Source: Gambelia wislizenii (Eukaryota; Chordata; Lepidosauria; Squamata; Crotaphytidae). Taken from it: a stretch of 64,000 nucleotides of DNA. The position numbers and the translations under genes are program-made. Each line of letters begins with the position of its first letter. Within the stretch, counting starts at the first letter, position 1. Shown here one piece after another: positions 33,257 through 44,274 of the stretch. Below the pieces are notes generated by a model. The model was given only the letters and a program-made list of their open reading frames with translations, was not told where the DNA came from and did no database searches. The DNA is taken from the NCBI GenBank assembly GCA_030847615.1, contig JAUMIR010000004.1:84289001-84353000 (forward strand). The letters are read 5' to 3'.

Positions 33257-34715
33257 CTTACAAAGACAACCCTCAATCCTGCAGTGTGTGACAGACAGAT
33301 TTTTCTGCTGTGCTTTCCAAACACCAAAGAAACAAGCAAATCTAGAGCATAGAGTTCTGTGGAATTCTAAAGCTAAGCAACTCTTTTTCTATTGTTTTTA
33401 TACATTCTATAATAACTGTTCTAATCTGCAAAATCCAGACCTACACACAACAACATGAGATCAAGATGTTTTCTACTTAAAGAGAAATTGAAATGTCCTA
33501 AAAAGAAGACCCAGGCCTGCTGACAGTGTGAGGAATGCAGGCCAGAGTTGTGTCTGATGTTTTTGTCCACTACCTCTTTGGAACATACATTCCAGTGCTG
33601 TGTGGAGCCATCCACTGACTGGAAGCCAGAAGCGATCAGCATTAGCAACCTGCCCTGACTTCTGACTGTTTCTGAGAAGGTGGGAGCAAGTAGGCATATA
33701 TATTAGCTTCAGTTTCAAATTTTAAGAAAAAGCATGTGCTACAGTCCTCAGTTTTCAGAAAAGGCACTTCAAAAAGTAGAAAAGTCTTTCAACAATTGAT
33801 TCTTTCTGCATCAAAAGCTCCCTGTACATGGAAGATAATGAAGCATGCTTTCTTAAAAAATGAATGATTAAAATGCCTCCTACATCATAATTACACACGG
33901 CAGGTAAGTGTATATATATCCCATGGCAAAAGGAGTGTATATATATCCTATGGCAGAGGATCCTATGGCAAAAGGAGAAAACCAGCGCATGCTGCTCAGT
34001 TTGAGCTGGTTCCTTGGGCTTCTTTACCAGTATTGTGGATGATCAAAGGACCAGTGCAGGCTGAAACCCCTGGATGTGTGGGTCAGAATCAGTTTGGTTT
34101 TGAGTGCAGCTGACTACCAGCAAGGAAGTCCTTCCTTGATTCTCTTTTTTCTTAATAGAGTTAATATGTTTAAATAGCTGAGAACATCACTAGTAAGCAC
34201 TCTTAAAATGTACTTCCAGATACGAAGGCAGAGGAAAAGGAAGAAGAGTAACTCAGATTTGTACTGAGACTTTTGCCTCCAGATCTCTGCGGTGACATTG
34301 TAGATTTCTACATAGTTACAGTTAAACTGTAGCTACACAGGAAACTTTGAGAAATGATACCACATGATAGCTGAGACACCTCATACAGTAGATTTCATGA
34401 GAAGGCTGAAGGAAAAAATAGAGATGCAATGATATCAGCCTTAACACACCCTGACTTGTCTGATCTCAGATATTTATAGTTCAAGCATATGATAACATTT
34501 GTTCATCAGCAAAAGATGCACCAACCATCTGATAGAGAACATGCTGTATAGTTATAATATATAGAAGGGGGTGATGATAAGTGAATCACAAAAGGGAATA
34601 CTGTATAGCATGATTGTCATGTATTCAGGGAAGGGGATGCCACAGAGAAGCTAATTTTGGTGTTTTTTAATGACTGCATTCTGGCTAGTTTTTGCATGTG
34701 TCCAAAGCACAATTA
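33257..34715. other. Unassigned DNA with a short tandem repeat
   Basis: A partial tandem repeat lies at 33907-33982. No gene is recognised elsewhere. Confidence 0.35.
33907..33982 (+). repeat. About 28-bp partial tandem repeat
   Basis: The unit GTGTATATATATCCYATGGC plus a short spacer occurs twice, then a shortened third ATCCTATGGCAAAAGGAG unit. Confidence 0.85.
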
Positions 34716-35060
34716 CAGTATTTTATTTTATTTTATTTTATTTTAGTCTTGCCTTTCTCGCAGTACAGGACCCAAGGTGGCTAATAACAAGTTAAAACAA
34801 AATACAGCTAAAACCTATTTAATACAACAGTTTTTTTTAAAAAAATAAACAATTCTATTTAAACTAAATTAAAACAATTTTAAAAAACATTAAAACATAA
34901 TAAAAAATATAAAAGCATAACAGACCCCAATAAGACTTCTTTCCATCATAGTAACTCAAGAGCCAAAGACCTGCCTAGTTATTTTTTAAGTCTTTGCCTG
35001 CCAGCAGGAAGAGAACACCTGTAGTCTCCTTAGCATCATTGAACAGGACATCAGGTGATA
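34716..35060 (-). mobile_element. CR1-like LINE 3' end
   Basis: A TTTTA repeat (34716-34745) leads into CTTGCCTTTCTCGCAGTACA and GACCCAAGGTGGCTAATAAC, the reversed 3' end of a squamate CR1-like LINE. The A-rich segment at 34795-34920 and CAGCAGGAAGAGAACACC are also typical. It is non-coding. Confidence 0.7.
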
Positions 35061-35119
35061 TAAAATTATTTTTTTTCCCTAAAGCATGGTTATATGTTGA
35101 TACAATAAAATAAATATAA

Positions 35120-35538
35120 GAGCTCTTCACATTACACAATTATAGTACTATGATTCCACTGTGCCTGCATCCTATGGAATCCTGGGGTTTGCAGAGGTCT
35201 CTGGCTAAGAATTCTAAATACCAGTACAGTTGTCCCTCCATATCCATAGATTTGGTATCCGCAGATTTAAGCATTCACAGCTTGAAAATATTCTTTAAAA
35301 AATAATAATCCCAAAAGCAAACCTTGATTTTTCCATCTTATATAAGGGACACCATTTTGCTATGCCATTGCATATAATGGGACTTGAGTATTCACAGATT
35401 TTGGTATCTATGGGGGGTCCTGGAGCCAAACCCCAGAGAATATGAAGGGATAACTGTACAAATCCCTGGATTCCATAGGATGGATCCATAGCCGTTAAAG
35501 TGGAATCATTGTGCTGTAACTGTCTAGACTGAAAGAGC
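35120..35538. mobile_element. MITE-A, copy 4, interrupted by a Tigger MITE
   Basis: The left arm (CACATTACACAATTATAGTA to GGCTAAGAATTCTAAAT) and the right arm (GATTCCATAGGATGGATCC to the end) are separated by an insertion at 35227-35456. Removing that insertion restores a normal near-palindrome. Confidence 0.85.
35227..35456. mobile_element. Tigger-like MITE nested in MITE-A
   Basis: TA flanks at 35225-35226 and 35457-35458 surround inverted ends CAGTTGTCCCTCCATATCC and GAAGGGATAACTG. The interior TTTGGTATCCGCAGATTTAA is typical of TcMar-Tigger MITEs. It is 230 bp long and non-coding. Confidence 0.9.
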
Positions 35539-36094
35539 AGCAGTTCTTCTCCTGTGCCCCTCTTTTTGATACACTTTAGATGGCACAGCTCCAAGCTAAC
35601 TAGCAGCATTTTGTCACCTTGAGTCCTATCCCCATTGCCCTTTGCCAGTAGAGGAGAGTTCACTTTATCATTAGCATTGTTCACTGTTGTGCAACCAACA
35701 TTGTGATGGCAGCGGAGATTCTGAGAACCCAAATGCAGATCTGGTCTTTCTGCTTTCCTACATGGACAAGTCAAGACATCTACTGTCTCAACCTTACTCT
35801 TTCTAGGAAAAATTATTCCAGCTGACTGGCAAGGGTTGGTGGCATCTTGTCAGTTCTCTTGACCTTTTTTCACTCATGGCTGGGCTAATCACAAGGAAGA
35901 ACTTCAGAGAGTTTTCTGCATCATAATTCCAGAGCATGACATATGATAATCTTGAATATTGTCCATCTACAACATCCTTCTCCAACCAATTGCCCTCCAG
36001 ATGTGTGAGACTACAGCTCCATCATCCCAGCTGCTGTAGGGATGATGGCAACTGTAGTCTAAACACAGCTAGGGGATGACAGGCTTGGCAAGCA
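35539..36094. other. Unassigned DNA with a family H MITE
   Basis: A worn family H near-palindrome lies at about 35970-36090 (CAATTGCCCTCCAGATG and GATGATGGCAACTGTAGTCT). The rest is unassigned. Confidence 0.45.
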
Positions 36095-36262
36095 AATCTA
36101 AGAACTGTTCTACAGTAGAATGGATTGCCTTGCATGGTAGTAGACCCTCCTTTGTGGGAGACCTTTAAACAGAGGTTGGGTGGGCATCTTTCAGGAATGC
36201 CTTAGCTGTGTATCCCTGCATGGTAGGGGGTTGGGCTAGACGGCCAACTTTATGACTGTAAA
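36095..36262 (+). mobile_element. CR1 LINE 3' end
   Basis: The sequence reads GGGAGACCTTTAAACAGAGG, TGGGCATCTTTCAGGAATGC and GGGGGTTGGGCTAGACGGCC, parallel to the CR1 ends at 16500 and 49304. The terminal repeat is lost. Confidence 0.8.
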
Positions 36263-37740
36263 ATAATAAATAGCAAAGCCCCTGAATGATGAAAAACTTC
36301 TGATTTTGACATAAGCAGAGTATGCAGTAAACATGAAAAATTTTCTATTTTTACTTAGTTGGCATCTGGTTCAAGAGAACAATTGATCTGGCACTGTAAC
36401 ATACAAAAGAAGGTAAGAAGCAAGCTAAAGGTAACAGGACCAAAACGGATTACTTGTCTTTACATTTTAATTATGGATGCAGCAACTCCCATTGTGCCCC
36501 CTAATCATAGTCTCTAAAAGAATCTCCATTGCACGGCAATTTAATACTTACTCTCATCCTTCAAAGCTACCATTTTTTGGTGGAAAGGTAGGTATAAATG
36601 TAGCAAACGAACAAATGAATGAATCAGAAAGGTCGGCATTTTAGAATGAGATATGCCACTTTAAAAGCAACAGGGAGCAAACCATTTTCTTAGGCTTCAT
36701 GCCCAGACACAAGTCAGTGGAACTTTACTATTGATGATATGTAGGTGGAGTATGGGAGATGGAATTCCCCTTTTAATGTAGTTGGGGAAAATAACTTGGT
36801 GCATACGTAATACCGGACAAACTGTATTTCCTGCAGCACCTACTCACTGTTGCACTTCTATAGGATGAATAAATGGCTGGCCTCAGTGAGCCAATTGCCT
36901 AGATTCAAGTCTGTGAGTCCTTTGTGCTGTGTACAGTAATTTAAAACCATGTTAGTCTAACATTGCTGAAACTGGCATTTCTGCTCTCTGTGTCCATTTA
37001 TTTCATTTGTGTAACTTGCTCCAGTCAACTAGCACTGACATTTTCACAGAACAGAAAAGGGGTTGGCAGGAATTGCAATGGCAGAGGCAGTGGCAGCATG
37101 GGACATCCATTCAGTGGACTGGTGAATACACTTTTTAATCTGAACTGTATCCCCCAAATAGGTTCAACACCTTGGATACCTCCTTCAATGTTCTGAACAA
37201 ACCCAGGGCAAATTCATCACCCCACTGACTTGGAATCAGCAGTGCTACTTGAGCAAAGGACAGCAAAGACCAAAGCTCCAGCAAGATTGGACACTGACAC
37301 AAAAACAAACGGACCCTGTGTTGGATCCTGTCTTTCTTAATAGCGGACTGATTTGTAGAAAATGAGAGATGACAGACTTGTCTAGACGAGAAGATATAAT
37401 GTGGACTGATGCGCATGATCACAAATTCACAGCAGCACTCATTTGTCTCCATGATCTTTTGGCAAAATCTATTGTATATGAAGGTACCTGCATTTGAAGT
37501 GCACATGCAGCCATGCCTGCAAATCAAGATGGTGGCCAAGAGTACAGCACATTATTATTCTCCACACATGTTGTAGCTGCTGCACAGTATTTTGCTTTTG
37601 TACTTGTAAATCAAAGGTACACAAGTGCAACATTCCGCTTATAAAAAGCTCTTTGGTCACCTCAGCACAGCAAAAAAGCTGCCTTGAATCCCATATTGGG
37701 AGAAAGGAGGGATATAAATTCAATAAATAAATAAATAACA
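36263..37740. other. Unassigned DNA with a LINE tail
   Basis: The segment 37655-37738 has a CR1-like tail (GCCTTGAATCCCATATTGGG, then AATAAATAAATAAAT). A 134-codon open frame on the minus strand at 37135-37539 shows no family motif and is probably chance. Confidence 0.35.
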
Positions 37741-38012
37741 TGAAAATCTAAAATGGTGCTTCCAGCCACTTCCTTGCTGGCAAGCCCATCCCCACCCTGC
37801 ACACACACGTTCGACCAATCCGCTCTCCACTTCCGCCCTCATCAAGAATGTGCAGCCTCCCAAATTGTTTGAAAAACCTCAGGGGAAACTGCAAGTAGAT
37901 GGGAGGTTTGGGCCCCTCTCTTTCCAAATACCATTAATCTTGTTCGCAGCATGTTGGGACAAAAGGTATTCTCTAATTTTATGAGGAGTATTTTCATCCT
38001 CTAGACAATCCT
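37741..38012. mobile_element. Family G repeat, copy 2
   Basis: It shares with 22600-22987 an AAAATGGTG block, CAAGCCC-CCCCAC, a GACCAATC/AGCCAATC site, GTTTGGGCCCCTCTCTTTCC and GAGGAGTATTTTCATCCTCT. It ends near TCTAGACAATCC and touches MITE-A copy 5. Confidence 0.5.
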
Positions 38013-38020
38013 GAAACCTT

Positions 38021-38200
38021 GGGCCCTTTCAGACTATGCAGTTATAGTACTATGATTCTCTTTAACTGCCATGGTTCCATATGCAGTCCTTGGATTTGTA
38101 CTGTAGGGAGGGACATTTAAAATCCTCAGCCAGAGAGCTCTGGTACCTCCCCACACTACAGATTCCAGGACACCACAGCAGTGTAGTGGGAGTGGGCCCT
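38021..38200. mobile_element. Palindromic MITE-A, copy 5
   Basis: The ends GGGCCCTTTCAGACTATGC and GTGTAGTGGGAGTGGGCCC frame a shortened near-palindrome with CTTTAACTGCCATGGTTCC in the left arm. The right arm is partly deleted. Confidence 0.8.
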
Positions 38201-38681
38201 TATGGTATGGAGAGAGGCATTATTGCCTGCCTGCCTAAGGCCTGCATGTCAAGTGGTTATTAAAGGCATAGGAGCCAGGGCCACTGAAAAGCTGACTATG
38301 CTGGAGTTTCCTTTCAGTGCTGAGTTTCATTCTAGGTTATCTTAAGCTTTAGTACAGGCCTATAACTCTGTAACTAGCAGGTGGATTCATGAAACTTTTA
38401 AAAATGTAACTTTACAGCTACTGAAAGCAATTCCATTCTTCTATACACAATAGCCTGCTCTCCTTGTATAGGAGTGGAGAACAGAGTCCTGATGAAAGAA
38501 GCCTGATAAGCAATGGCTATTGAAAATTCCAGGAATGTGTCACACCCACCGGCCTGGAACCGTGCTGAAGGCAACAGTTTGAATTTGGCTAGGGGGAAAA
38601 AAGCAGCAGGTTCTTAGATTTTAAGACTGATTGGCAGAAACAGTCTTGGGTAGTTCCTGGTTTATTGCTCTTTGTAACGGA

Positions 38682-38943
38682 GAACTTTATCAGACGCTCA
38701 AAAAAAACCTCGCAGAGGTCGGGAGGATGCTGCTGTCCTGCTTTCAGCAGTTGATACTGCATGCCCTGTCCTCCTCCTGTCCTTCCTCTTTTTTTATCAA
38801 TAAAAAACTGTGCCTTTTCCATTGCTCCAGCATGGAGGAAGGACGGGAAGAGGACAGGGCATGCGGTATCAACTGCCAGAAGCGGGACAGCAATGTCCTC
38901 CTCCTGACCTCCACGGGTTTTTTTAGAGCATCTGATAAAGTCC
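38682..38943. mobile_element. Foldback element F2
   Basis: Two arms of about 110 bp are reverse complements. The left runs GAACTTTATCAGACGCTC to TGATACTGCATGCCCTGTCC. The right runs GGACAGGGCATGCGGTATCA to GAGCATCTGATAAAGTCC. The loop holds TATCAATAAAAAAC. The ends are variants of the MITE-B termini. There is no coding capacity. Confidence 0.85.
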
Positions 38944-39201
38944 AGAGATTTGCTTAGAGACAAGCACTGCCTTCCCTTGCTCGTTTGCTTTTTTCCTGCT
39001 TACAATATATATTTGCTAGGGGGGTTACAACATGTAACACATATATTCCATATAGATCCACACAGAGACAGATTCCCACCAATGGCACTACCATTCCATG
39101 ATGGTGGGATTACGTGCTCCTGTGAAGCAAGAGGCTATCTTGATGACAGTAGCAGGCTCCCATGTCAGACAGGCTTTTGCTGAGGAGCCAGACTAAATAT
39201 G
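38944..39201. other. Unassigned DNA
   Basis: Nothing recognised here. Confidence 0.3.
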
Positions 39202-39208
39202 CCAAACA

Positions 39209-39243
<35 letters not shown>

Positions 39244-39790
39244 TTTTATTTTTACCCTGCCCCTCTGTTAAAAACAATTGGGGTGGCTTACAAACAGTTA
39301 AAATACGACAATACTGACTAATATCCCTAAGCCCCACCCTCCCCCATAAAAAGATATTAAACTAATATCAAATTAAAATCCACCTAGAATAAAATCAAGT
39401 AAACAAATACAAAAATCAACAGCCAGCGAGACTAAGAGAGGCAAGGAGATGCAGCTCCTGAGGCCGGGATCTAATCAGGAAAGGCCTGCCAAAAGAGATC
39501 CGTCTTTAGTGCTTTTTTAAAACTACTCAAGTTCGTCATCTGACAGATCTCGTTCAGCAGGCCATTCCATAATTTGGGGGCGATTACCGAAAAGGCCCTC
39601 TGGGAAGTTGCAGACAGCCTAGATTTTTGTGGCTGAAGCAAATTCCTCCCAGAGGACCGGAGTGCGCGGGGATGATTGTATGGAGGAGGCTGTTCTGAAG
39701 ATAAGTTGGACCCAAGCCATTTAGGGATTTAAAGCTAGCAGCAGTAGTGGAGGCTGACACTGGTGGAGGGTCTCTCAGAGGCAACAGAAG
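39202..39790 (-). mobile_element. CR1-like LINE 3' UTR
   Basis: An AAT microsatellite (about 39209-39243) gives way to ATTTTTACCCTGCCCCTCTG and GGGGTGGCTTACAAACAG, then CAGGCCATTCCATAATTTGG and ACCCAAGCCATTTAGGGATT. This is the reversed 3' region of squamate CR1-type LINEs with a microsatellite tail. It is non-coding. Confidence 0.8.
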
Positions 39791-39904
39791 TTGCACCATA
39801 GTTAATGCTTGTTAGTACTGCACAGGAGGCACAGTAAACCACTTATAAGTATCTTTTATCATAAAAACCCTATGATGAGACAATCCAAAATAAAACACAA
39901 GATA

Positions 39905-41213
39905 GTCTCTCTCTCCGGCTTTTCTTCAGGAAGGACTCATCCCATGCTTTCTGCAAGCGCGCTGATGACTAAAAAGGCCAATCCGAGATAAACAAGTCCG
40001 GTTGCAGAAAGCACAGCAGAAGATCTCCTTGGGTGATGTTTCTGGGTTGTGATTCTTTCTGCGTTGTCGTTTCTCTTCAAGACTTGTTTGGCATCAGTTC
40101 TCAAATAAGGCTGCAGCATTATGGATAATGCATCTCCATGCCTCCCAGTGTGAGGAAGGCAGCCTTAAAGAACACGGCGCTGGCTACACACTTTACTGGT
40201 CTGGCAAACCCAAAGCCGGAAAACAGCTTTCAGGAGTAGGCTTTATGATTAAAAACTCCATTGCCTCCAAACTCGAAATCTTGCCAACAGGACACTCTGA
40301 TCGCATTATTTCCTTACGCCTCCCACATGTTGTTCTCTTCAGTATATATGCCTCAACTATGCAAGCCAACCCTGTAGAGAAAGACAAATTCTACACAGAC
40401 CTGTGCCAACTCATACAAAAAGTCCCTGTAGAAGATAAAATTACCGTATTATCCTTGGAGACTTCAATGCCAGAGTAGGAAAGAACTCCGAAGCCTGGAA
40501 AGGTGTCTTAGGCAAGCATGGTGTTGGAAATTGCAATGATAACGGATGCCTCTTGCTAGAGTTCTGTGCAGAACAACAGCTGACTATTACAAACACTATC
40601 TTCCAGCAGAAAGATAGCTTGAAGACAACCTGGATGCATCCCCGATCCAAACATTGGCACCTCATTGACTATGTTCTAGTCTGCCAGAGAAATATTCACG
40701 ATGTCCATCATACTCGAGTGATGCCCAGTGCAGAATGCCAAACAGATCATCGCCTCGTCAGATGTAAATTAAATCTTCATCTTAATTCAAACCTAAGAGG
40801 GGTGGCATCTTAAAGAGGAGACTCCAAGTCAACAATCTTCAACAAGCTACCATGAGAGACAACTTCCAGGCAAATCTGCAAACAAAACTTGAAGACCATC
40901 CTACAGATCCTTCTCCTACAGTGCTTTGGCAACATATCAAAAACAGTATCCTCCAGTCTGCGGAAGAATCCCTTGGATTCTCCCACAAGGAAAATCAAGA
41001 CTGGTTTGAAGAAAACAACCAACAGATCCAGGAGCTGTTGGCAAAGAAGAGAACTGCTCACCAGGCATACCTCGCCCAGCCAAGTTGCCATTTAAGAAAA
41101 GCAGCGTTCTATCTCAAATGTAGTAAACTTCAAGAAAAACTCCGAGACATGCAGAACAAGTGGTGGATCAATATAGCAGAAAAGACACAACGCTGTGCAA
41201 GATAGTACCAGAA
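39905..41213. mobile_element. LINE-X with inverted 5' part (copy 4)
   Basis: The 3' tail (39905-40154) lies on the minus strand, but from 40155 the sequence continues with the endonuclease region on the plus strand. The RT is deleted. This arrangement is the signature of twin priming during LINE insertion. The 3' stem-loop has also been lost: TTTTCTTC joins directly to AGGAAGGACTC. Confidence 0.8.
40155..41213 (+). pseudogene. LINE-X APE endonuclease remnant
   Basis: APE endonuclease nicks the target DNA to prime reverse transcription. The plus strand shows GVGFMIKNS, then the core GDFNARVG at about 40457-40480. It continues with EFCAEQQLTITNT, TWMHPRSKHWHLIDYVLV and TDHRLVRCKLN near 40740-40780, the last with the catalytic Asp-His pair. 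The linker after 40850 leads toward the RT, which is missing. Frameshifts separate the blocks, so it is not functional. Confidence 0.85.
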
Positions 41214-41439
41214 GATGAAACTCCTAGGTCAGATGGCACTTAGTGAGCTACTGGGGTACAATGAACTACAAGTAATGCTGTAGCTTTGTTGCAACTGGGC
41301 TCAAGCCAAAAGGACATTCAGCTGTTGATGTGTTCAGAAGCAAAAGGAAAGTCTAAAGCTGCACAATGCATATTATAGGGACATTGAGTGTGAGAAGCAT
41401 GAATCGGGGGAGCTAGACAGTAAAACAACCCTGGAACCG

Positions 41440-42494
41440 TATTAGCATGGATTGTATTGTGAGCATTCCTAACAGTACTGGGAAGATAGTCATATGGGTG
41501 GTGGTTGATTTCTTTTCCAAACAAGCTCCTTTGTCGGGTGTAAAGCATTACCAGCTGCACAGAGGCTAGCTAACATGTTCATTCAACATGTGTATAGATT
41601 ATATGAGGGTGCCCAGTAAAATAATTTCAGATCGGGCCAGTCAATTCACCTCCCAGTTTTAGAAAGCAAAATACCCTGGTGGGACAGGGGTTGAGCATGT
41701 CTCACCACCCAGAAACAGATGGGAAACTGGAACAAGTTAATCAAATTTTGGAATAGTACTTAAGGTGTTATGTTAATTACCAGAAGAACAATTGGGCTGA
41801 ATTGTTGCCATATGCTGAGATGGCATATAATAATTCACTGCATTCAAGTATGGGACTGTTGTCTTTTAAGGCAGTGTATGGAATGGAACTTCAGGTGCTG
41901 CCCAGCCTTGAGATCATCCAGACTGACCTGGGCACATTGCAAGAATGGGTTACACAGGTAGTGTCAGTGTGGCCACAGATTGACTCAACATTGGACTATG
42001 CTAAACAGACTTACAAAAAATATGCTGACTGTAAGAGAGGACCCAATTGGAACTTTACTGTGGCTCAGCCAGCATACCTCTCTACTAAGTTTCTGAAAAA
42101 CTCAGCAGCCATCTAAGAAAGCGGCTATTAAGTATGTGGGACCTTTTGTGGTTAAGAGACTAGTGAATGCTGTGACTGCTGAGCTGGAATTGCCAGCCAC
42201 TTATAGTAAAATCCATCTCATATTTCATTTCAGCTTGCTGAAACCAGCGAAAGTAGATGATGCATAGAGACACCAAATACCATGCCCACGTCCCATCATG
42301 GTAGGTGGGGACCAGCATTTTGAGTGGAGGAGATTTTGGACTCTAGAAACCATAAAGGACAATTACAATATTTGATTTGCTGGAAGGGCTTGCTACCCAC
42401 AGAAAGAGAGTGGGTGGATGATAGGTACCTGGGGGCTCCGAGGTTATTGAAAGCTTTTCACTGGAAATATCTGGATAAGCCTAGCCCTGGGTGA
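41440..42494 (+). pseudogene. Gypsy integrase-chromodomain remnant
   Basis: Integrase inserts the cDNA using a D,D,E triad. The first Asp is in SMDCIV (41450-41452), and the second, 60 codons on in the same frame, is in IISDRASQF (41630-41632). The Glu is in HPETDG (41712-41714), out of frame and about 27 codons on instead of 35, so indels lie between. LLPYAEMAYNN and FKAVYGMEL follow. The chromodomain frame (42324-42494) reads VEEILDSRNHKGQLQYLICW, with KGL and a Trp-Val, as in histone-binding chromodomains, and ends at TGA 42492-42494. Confidence 0.85.
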
Positions 42495-42527
42495 AGACCA
42501 AGGAGAGGTGTCTTTGCAGGAGCTGGA

Positions 42528-42944
42528 TGTCAGGATTGGACTCAGACATGACCTTTTCCTGCCAAGTTCAGTTCTGTTATGTAACCTTGTGGGTAGTTGT
42601 GTTTGTATTTTTCTTTGCTTGTAAATGAGCACATAGCCTAACTATAGAAGGGAATATGTGGTATATGCCAGGAACCATTTGATAAGTACTGCACCTGGGT
42701 CTCAACTCTGGGAAAAGCAGATTGACCTCTAGTGGGAAATAGGGGGTGATGGGTAGCCAATGACTGGGTAGCCCCCCAGATTCTGTAGATTGGAATATGC
42801 TTTTAATATACTGATTGTCAGTTAAGTTTCATTCTGAGCAATGATCCTGTAGAGTTTGCTTTCTGGATTACTGTACCAATAAAACTTTCTGTTTTGAACT
42901 CTAAAACTGCTGGTTACTGAGTCTGGAAATTCCAGTACACAACA
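42528..42944 (+). repeat. Gypsy 3' LTR
   Basis: The 417-bp LTR begins TGTCAGG and ends CACAACA, so it has TG...CA-type ends. It contains an AATAAA poly-A signal at 42878-42883. The purine-rich GGAGCTGGA lies immediately upstream, as expected for the plus-strand primer. No 5' LTR partner is in the window. Confidence 0.75.
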
Positions 42945-43599
42945 GCCATGGGTTGAAGTTTACTTGACAGCAGTTAACAACAACAAAGACATAGATTGAG
43001 AGCCAGAATGGTGCTGTGGCTTGAGTGCTGAACATCGTGGGTAGCGGACTGAAGGATGGCACAACTCCCAAAGCATGGGGGAAAGCATGTTGTCAGTCCC
43101 GAACATGACTCTTCTTTGTAATTCAAATGAATTATCTTCCATCTGTTGCAGGAGAAGTAGGAGACATGCCAGTCTGAGACGATGGAGACAGTTTTTTATG
43201 TGCAGCACTGAATAGAACTCTCCATGATGTGAGTTTAAAAAATGAAAGGCAGATCGCTGCAAGTAGTGACCTAACACATGTTTTCTGACCAATGGCAGTG
43301 CTTCATCACAGGTGTTTGGGGACCAATAGCATCGTGCATGGCGCAAATCCTCACAGGATGTACGTCAGAAAAGAAGTGAAAAAATGATTAAGTGCATCCT
43401 TGATTGACAGTAAAAAAAAATCCCCCCGCCCAAATTAGCATGGGGACAAAAAAATGTGATAATTTGTCATGCTTGCCATCTTTTTTTCCCAAAAAACTAT
43501 GCATGTAAACAGTAAATCCAAGATGCTTTACTATCCAGGACAAATTGTGGGTACAGTACAAGACAGATTTGAGATTTAGATTTTTCGCATCTTTTTGGA
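42945..43599. other. Unassigned DNA with a SINE head scrap
   Basis: The segment 42995-43035 resembles the tRNA head of the local SINE (GAATGGTGCTGTGGCTTGAG). The rest is unassigned. Confidence 0.4.
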
Positions 43600-43800
43600 C
43601 TAAAACCTGCTGTGCAGCTGAGCCCCAGGATTCAAATCCCCACTTAGCTGTGGGAATGTTGAGCAAGTCACACATTCTCAGCCTCAAAAGAAGGCAAATG
43701 GCACCCCCCCCTCAAACAAATCTTGCCAAGAAACCCATGTTATTGGGTTGCCTTAAAGTCAGCATAAGTCAGAAACAACTTGAAGGCACACAACATACCA
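43600..43800 (+). mobile_element. tRNA-derived SINE
   Basis: A B-box-like GGATTCAAATCCCC is followed by GCAAGTCACACATTCTCAGC, CCAAGAAACCCATGTTATTG and CATAAGTCAGAAACAACTTG, and ends GGCACACAACA. This is the sense strand of the same SINE type as 8471-8703. The A box is worn. Confidence 0.78.
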
Positions 43801-44134
43801 GAAACAGATTGGTGTGGGAAAATGCACCACCCTGTGGGCCACACCCTTGTGCAAAAACCAAACTGGAAGCGATGTGACATTATTCTTGCTTCAATTTCAG
43901 GCTTTTTAATGGTTTTGGGTGGTTGGGGTAGGTGAAGCAAAGCTAGCATTTCCCCCCCAGCAATTTTGAATGGTTTTGCACTCAACAGTCCACGGCTCTC
44001 TCACTCAGCCTCAGTCTTTCCAAGGGAACTGATCTCTGCAAGAATTCACATGAACACCCTACCACTTGGAGATCATGGCACATGAAGCTAGAGTGTAATA
44101 CCAGTGTGACTGTTACTCCTCCATGTCTCTAAAA
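43801..44134. other. Unassigned DNA
   Basis: The element boundary near 43800 is uncertain. Nothing else is recognised. Confidence 0.3.
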
Positions 44135-44274
44135 CAAGGGTGGGCAACTTGTGGTCCTGCAGATCTTGTTGGGCCTCCTCACTCATGATAGCTCACCACT
44201 AGCTATGTTGGCTACAGCTAATGGGAGCTGCAGTCCAACAGCATCTAGTGGACCACAAGTTGCCCACCACACCC
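44135..44274. mobile_element. Family H hAT MITE
   Basis: CAAGGGTGGGCAACTTGTGG and CCACAAGTTGCCCACCACACC are strong inverted repeats around a decayed palindrome. Confidence 0.85.

Larger units (their letters stand above)
41214..42944 (+). mobile_element. Ty3/Gypsy LTR retrotransposon remnant
   Basis: The fragment keeps the integrase core, its C-terminal part, a chromodomain, a purine-rich tract and the 3' LTR in the usual order. Gag, protease, RT and RNase H and the 5' LTR are absent. The first about 230 bp after the LINE-X break are not identified. A chromodomain places it in the chromovirus lineage of Metaviridae. Confidence 0.85.

Noticed and set aside
37135..37539. 134-codon minus-strand open frame
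   Set aside because: It has no domain or motif I recognise, a biased Cys/Ser/Leu composition, and no splice or promoter context.
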